From Hyperoplus lanceolatus (Eukaryota > Chordata > Actinopteri > Uranoscopiformes > Ammodytidae), in contig CM049395.1 of assembly GCA_026929865.2 (NCBI GenBank), positions 31,668,501 through 31,732,500 of the forward strand: a DNA stretch of 64,000 nt, given 5' to 3'. The notes below the pieces were generated by a model, which searched no databases, was not told where the DNA came from, and saw nothing but the letters and a program-made list of their open reading frames with translations. The position numbers were made by a program, and so were the translations under genes. Below are positions 57,855 through 64,000 of this stretch, piece by piece. Numbering within the stretch: position 1 is the stretch's first letter; each line of letters opens with the position of its first letter.

Positions 57855-60355
57855 AGACGGAGCGCTCTAGCACTTTGGAAAAAAGAATGACTCCTCGCAC
57901 CTTTCCTCCTCTCCTCTCCTCTCCTCTCCTCTCCTCTCCTCTCCTCTCCCCTCCTCTCCCTCCCCTCCCCTCCCCTCCCCTCCCCTCCCCCGGTCTGTAA
58001 CCAGCCAACCTGCACAGTGCCAACACCAGTGCCCCACATCTGGAACTCCTTTGTTGATTGGCTGCTGCTGCTGAATGTTTGCATCAAATGCAAAACTTCC
58101 CCCGTCTCTCACAAAAACAACGTTTTTTCCCCCTTTGATGATCATATTTTTGCTCCTAACAAATCTGCTTTTGCCGAGGACTTTGTTTTTTCGGTCGGAT
58201 GCGCTGTTCATGAAGTGACTGAGGGCTGCTGCTTCTGATGTTAGGATTGCTTTCCACTTGTTGAGTCCTGATGCTTTTTGTGATATATAATAGAGACTGA
58301 AGCATGTAGAGCAACAGGATATTGTTTCTTTGTAAGTGACTGCGGCTGCCTGAATCGCACACAAAGCAACTTAAAATCTCAAAGAAAACTTTGGGGGTTT
58401 GGAATTCTGAGATGTTCCCGTTGCTTTAAAACCTTTTCTAATTGGTCATGAAGTCCCGTTAGGTTCACCCCTTCACACTGGATTTCATCCTTCTCGCTAT
58501 GTACGTACAACTGTCTACATTTGGAACAGTTCAGCCACCTTCAAGATTTCTTTGGGGGGATAATTTCACCGTGACCTGCTGTGTTGTCCCCCAATCCCTG
58601 TTCTCTATTGCCTTTTAATGAAACAACAACATCTGTCATGTAACACACAGCTGCTTCATTCTATAAATGTCAGTGGAGTTTTCTTTGTTTTGTAAGGGAT
58701 TAATATGGATATATTGTAGAAACATGAGACATGTCTAAAACTGCTGTTTTTTCTCTGCATATGAAGTTCCTTTTTTAATTTAATATATGTATCGATGGCA
58801 TGCTACAGGTCAGACCACACTATATATAATGCATACTAAACCATCGAGACGTTTTCCCTTCAGGCCTTGTTTTACATTTTGATTTTGATCTTGTGTTTTT
58901 TGTATGTGTATTTCCACCTACCTTTTAAAGTGCATTTAAACTCAAATCAACCTGCATGTGTACAAACAGTAGATTAACTGCAGACATAATTCAAAATGTC
59001 GTCTGGAATTAGCACATACAAGCCAGAGGTAATCATTTCAGTATTCAAAACACCATTTAAAACACCACACACTAACGCACAGGGTCGAAAGAGAATAGCC
59101 TTCTTAGGCTATTAGCCTAGCTTTGTAAGGAGGCAGAGGGGGGAACAGCTAGCTTGGCAACTCTAAAGCTCAACAATTAACCTTTTTATTTTATCTGTAC
59201 AGAACCAGAAATGTAGAGACAACCATTTGTGTTTTCACAAGCAGTTTTGTACTGTAACAATGTTTTTCTCCTTTGGATGGAGTCAGCCAGGCTAGCTGTT
59301 TCCCCCAGCTTTCAGTATTTATGCTAAACTAAGCTAAGCGCCTCCCTGCTCCCTCTCTAGTTCTGCTGCCCTCTAGTGGCCAAAACTCTATTAAAGCAGC
59401 TTTAATTGGCGGGAATAATTTGATCAATGTGTTTAGAGTTGCAAATGCCTGATGCAGATAATTCAGATGTATTTCTGTGTATGTTGAACATCTTATGCTT
59501 GACAAATATCAGTTGTAATTTTTAATTGTTACACTACGTAAATGTGCAAAATATCTGTACTGGGTCACTATTACCAGATTAAGTTAAATGTTTAAAAGGC
59601 TTTCTTATCTAAAAAATCACCTGTTAAGTTTCAGATGCATCAAATGATAGTTATATTGAAGAAAGAAATGAAAGTTTCAAAGGATGTTTGGCTTTATGCT
59701 GACATTACCACAAAATCCCATGAATCATTTTTGGAACCCCAGATGGTAAAATCACTCGCTCAGTAGTCAAGCATTCAAGCCATAAACATGTTATTGTGTT
59801 TCAGGCAAATTAATTATTTGTAACTAATAAGATGCAAAAAATGTTTTCTCATTGATACACATTTAATTTTGCACTTTAACCTGATGTACTGCATCGCATC
59901 AAAGTGCTTGTTGCTTTGTTTGCTGACAATAAGACAAGTCGCATTCATCTCATCCGTTTGTAAAAAAAAAAAAAAAAACAATTTCTAAAAGTAACCACAC
60001 CTTTCTTTTTAGCAAAAAGAAACATCCTCTACCTGAAAGCCGAGCCGATCCATGGTCAGGTAGGAACTGACGTGTCGCTGCTTCGAGCTCTTCAACAACG
60101 ATCTTTATGTTACTGAATGTGTCTGCTGAAGTCAGGGGTTGAATCCGAAGCGATTCAACAAGAAATAAAGATAATATCATAACAAGGTTTTGTATGTTTG
60201 TCTCTACGTGTAGAAACTTTATCGGTGTGCAGTTTTTTTTTCTTTTGAAATGATGCCATGTAATATGAAGACGTAACAGATTTATCATTGTGAGATTTGA
60301 TTTTGCTGTACAGATAAAATTTGTCAATTTAATAAAACTGTCTGCAGATTTTCAT
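57855..60355 (+). other. glg1: glg1 3' UTR with poly(A) signal
   Basis: After the TAG stop (57852-57854) no further coding exon is seen. A pentanucleotide CTCCT/CCCCT tract occupies 57903-57990. A canonical AATAAA at 60331-60336 is the best poly(A) signal, giving a 3' UTR of about 2.5 kb. Limits are inferred. Confidence 0.6.
57903..57990. repeat. (CTCCT)n/(CCCCT)n pentanucleotide repeat
   Basis: Tandem CTCCT units passing into CCCCT units, about 50 nt after the glg1 stop codon, within the 3' UTR. Confidence 0.9.
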
Positions 60356-60869
60356 ATATTTGGCTCAACCAGTCTTTTTAAATATTCATGTTTTGACTAC
60401 TAACAACTTTATTCCAACAGATGGCACTATGGTCATTCAAACCCCACACACAAACACAAACATGAAAGTCACAGCAAGCAATACTTTTTCGCCCTTTAAA
60501 TTGGGATTTTGTCTTTTTTTTAACATGTTCTAGATTGACTCGCAGTTCAGTTTTTATTGCTCAACTCGGCATGAAACTCCCGGTTCAATAATCAGTACAG
60601 AAGTTTCACAACTTATTTAACTTGGTTTTATCATACGAAAGAACCAGATCTTTTCTAAAGCAGATTCTGTGATAATCCAAGTCCTAAAAGTGCACCAATT
60701 GTGGGATAAGCTACATTTTCTTTGGAATAAACTAAGGAGAATTTTACTTTCAGCAGCAGTCATGTGAAATATTTCCTCCGACTTCCCAAATCTGTAAAAT
60801 ACTTTACATGTATGCTGGATACAATGTCAATTATTACAGTCTGAAAGTAAAGAAGACAAAAGAAGGTCT

Positions 60870-62611
60870 GTAAATCTTCCCACTGCAGAAAGCCCTTTAT
60901 TATTGCTTCCCACTTTATGAACTGTACATGATACAATTTTGTAAAGGAAAATAATCAAAGAAGCAATTCAGTATTATTAATTCTCTCTTATTATTTTGAC
61001 CTCTACATGGGTTAGCTGAAGCGATGCTCAGGTCGGCAGGACAGAGGAGGCTCCCTTACAAAACCATAAAACTTAAACATGAAAACCGACAAGATATGAT
61101 CAAATTATTTTAGATGTTTGAGGTGCGTGTAACTCGTGATCTCAAGACAAACCAGCAAAGCACCTTCCGCAGGTTAATTGACACAAAGCTCACAACTCAA
61201 CTTTACTCTTTCTGCCTCAGTCAGTCTAAAAGGAAGGAATGATTGGTAAATGAAAGAGGAAAACAAATTAAAAAGTAAGTTGACTGTAAAAATGCTATGC
61301 TTAAAAAAGTTTAAAGAAAAAGGTCGAAACCGTTCTCACCGCCCATAATCAAAATCATTTGAGTTCAAATAAACACATACAGCTATCACATTTAAAAGAA
61401 GAAAATAAAATCAAAAATGTAAAGAAAGTGAATTCAGTGTCACACCTGAAAATCTACAAAGTAACCAAAGCATACTGTTGTCAAGCTAAACAAGTAGTTT
61501 AAACATTGTAAAGTCCAGGTAACAGGAGAACATCTGGTTTCCACTAAGATCAGACTTGAAGTCACCAGCAGGGCACCGCCATACATTTTTCTGGCCTCAT
61601 CATTAAGGCACTGACAGTCTTTCATTGGGTTTATTTTTCATATCTTCTATTCAAGCAGCAACCAACACATGGGTGCAAGGATCGAAATTAAATTTCTAAA
61701 ATCGTTTTCTCTTGACTTAATGAACTGATTTATTATTTGATGAGAATACTGAGGCTTAAAAATAAAAAACACAAATTTCTCAGTGAAGATTGTTTTACTC
61801 TCATGTCTCATACAGGACTACAGCAATAATCTGGTTAGCTTAGTTTAGCATAAAGACTGAAAACATTGGGAAACTGCTAGCCTAGCTCTTTCTCAACCTA
61901 AGCAATCCTAGCTTTCTCAAATGGTTATGTTTAGCGTTCTAACTGGCGTCAGTATTGAACGTCAGAATATCAAGTTCGGTGATTCTTAATACCCATTTTT
62001 CTTTAATGTACATCACCTTGTTACTTCAGCAAAAAGTCTGTAAAACCTCCATTCTTTATGCTAAACTAAGCTAAGCGGCTGCATGCTTTATTCTTATATT
62101 AGTATTTTGCTTAATTATTATTTATCTATTTCTTTAGAAAGAAAGATATTTTTGGGAGTGTGTTTGACGGTCAAATGTTTCAGCCAAACAGCCGTGGTGG
62201 TTGCTCATTACTGCTCAGCTCCTACCAGGCCTCGTGTGGATTTTCTGGAAAACAGGAAACCGAGAGTTTGATGACATGCCTGGTCAGATATCGATGGGTG
62301 ACCTCAATGTTTTTTTTCTCCAGTGAACTGCCTGTTCATGTCGACAGGCTGTGGGAGACTTCTTGTTGCCTGTAAACTTCATTCAAACAATGTCTTTGAC
62401 CTCAGGCCGAGTAAACAGCCTTTCACAACAAGTGGACTTTTTTTTAAGAAAAATAAAGTAGCTCTCAGAATAGAGAAAAAAACAAATGTTTTCAGTCAGT
62501 TACCAAAAAACGGTCACAGATGGCATGTCTACAAGTCAGCAGAAATAGCTTTTGGATTGGTCCTGGCTTATTGAATGTTGTTGTACCATATGGAGGGTGA
62601 ACGGGACGCCA
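60870..62611 (-). other. pacsin3: Probable 3' UTR of pacsin3-like gene
   Basis: Runs on the minus strand from the TGA at 62612-62614 towards AATAAA (TTTATT at 60896-60901 on the plus strand). No coding potential was recognised. It would end about 0.5 kb from the glg1 poly(A) site, so the two genes converge. Confidence 0.4.
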
Positions 62612-63120
<509 letters not shown>

Positions 63121-63524
63121 AGGGCACCGAAAGTAGAAGGAAGCATTAATGATGAAGATATTCAACCTGGAGGAGAAAGGCTTAATCAGTTTATCAGTCA
63201 GCTGTTCCGGATTCAGGCTAAGCAGAGCTAATGTCTCTCCCCCCAGAGATCCCATCACGTCCCATTAACTTGTTGTACCTCAAACAACCGGCCTAACATC
63301 ACCACCCGCTGAATACGGACTAAAGCTCCACAAAGCAGCCTGGCCTGTTTAACCTCGTCCAACCAGGGCAATGGTACCTCACGCAGCGAACCCAGTTCAT
63401 AGAGGAACCTATCATTAAACAGCTTTTTAACTTCTTCTCTTTTCTGTTTCCATTTTAACCTGTACTTTTTATTTAATTTAAATGTTTTACTTCTTTTCAT
63501 TCGCTTTTAAATGTCTTCTAATGT

Positions 63525-63605
63525 GTTTTATGTATTTTAATCCCTGTAAAGCACTTTGAGTGGCCTTGTGTTTGAATTGTGCTATATAAATAAACTTGCC
63601 TTGCC
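63525..63605 (+). repeat. LINE/SINE 3' tail
   Basis: CTGTAAAGCACTTTGAGT...GTGCTATATAAATAAACTTGCCTTGCC is a typical non-LTR retroposon 3' tail. No reverse-transcriptase frame was recognised upstream. Confidence 0.5.
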
Positions 63606-64000
63606 TCTTTTAGAGTTGGGGTTAATTTTCTTCCGGTAAGATCATCTAATGATGGAATAAGCATGAGAGTCACTACAATCAATACAGAGCTTTGTCATCC
63701 CCCCAATATTTGCCCCTCCTTTTATAGATGGACTTCAAACCCCAGTAAAGTCATCAAGGTCAGTAGGGATGAATTTTCAGAGCATCTCTGCTGCTTGGGG
63801 GGCAAACTAAGCTAAAGTAGTTAAAGAGGAACTACACAGTAAGTATATTTCCTACATGCTTCAGAATACATAGTGCACAAAGACTACATTTAGAGCTAAT
63901 TTGACAGGAAAAACAGTTATCAGTTAACAGTAAATACTACATGTCTATACAGTGAAGATTTTATATTCAATGAGAAATTGATCACACAAACAAATGATGT

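Overview
The window is vertebrate nuclear DNA, almost certainly from a ray-finned (teleost, probably percomorph) fish. Genes are split by GT-AG introns into short exons. There are many dinucleotide and (AAT)n microsatellites, tRNA-derived SINEs, an L2/Maui-type LINE fragment, and miniature DNA transposons of hAT, piggyBac-like, Tc1/mariner-like and Harbinger-like type. There are no operons, CRISPR arrays or bacterial signals.

Layout, left to right. (1) 689-19782, minus strand: the 5' part of otogelin (otog), a secreted inner-ear extracellular-matrix protein. Seventeen coding exons join in frame to 1015 residues: signal peptide, an unusual 393-residue Ser/Thr/Pro/Gln-rich exon, EGF-like domain, VWD1, C8, TIL, VWD2. 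The rest lies beyond the left edge. A GC box and TATA-like element lie about 150-180 bp upstream of its ATG. (2) 25669-28926, minus: complete aph1b (258 aa, six coding exons), a gamma-secretase subunit. It has a CRE/CACGTG/ETS promoter module at about 29.1 kb. (3) 30189-32309, minus: complete fast-skeletal-type troponin I (tnni2-like, 175 aa). (4) 36508-57854, plus: complete glg1 (Golgi glycoprotein 1 / E-selectin ligand 1 / cysteine-rich FGF receptor). Twenty-seven coding exons give 1149 aa, and there is a candidate 18-nt in-frame microexon. (5) 62612-62727, minus: last coding exon of a pacsin gene (best match pacsin3; C-terminal half of the SH3 domain). It converges tail-to-tail on glg1.

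The genes are unrelated in function and do not form a pathway. The most informative observations are structural: the added PTS exon and recovered 5' exons of otog; two ~1.06-1.09 kb foldback transposons, one nested inside a second transposon; a 1.8 kb hAT element with a perfect 8-bp target duplication; several SINEs with clear target-site duplications and interchangeable heads; and the clustering of long GT/CA repeats right at many glg1 splice junctions. I found no evidence of a wholly undescribed molecular system. All gene models were read by eye from splice sites, reading phase and remembered family features; no database search was run.
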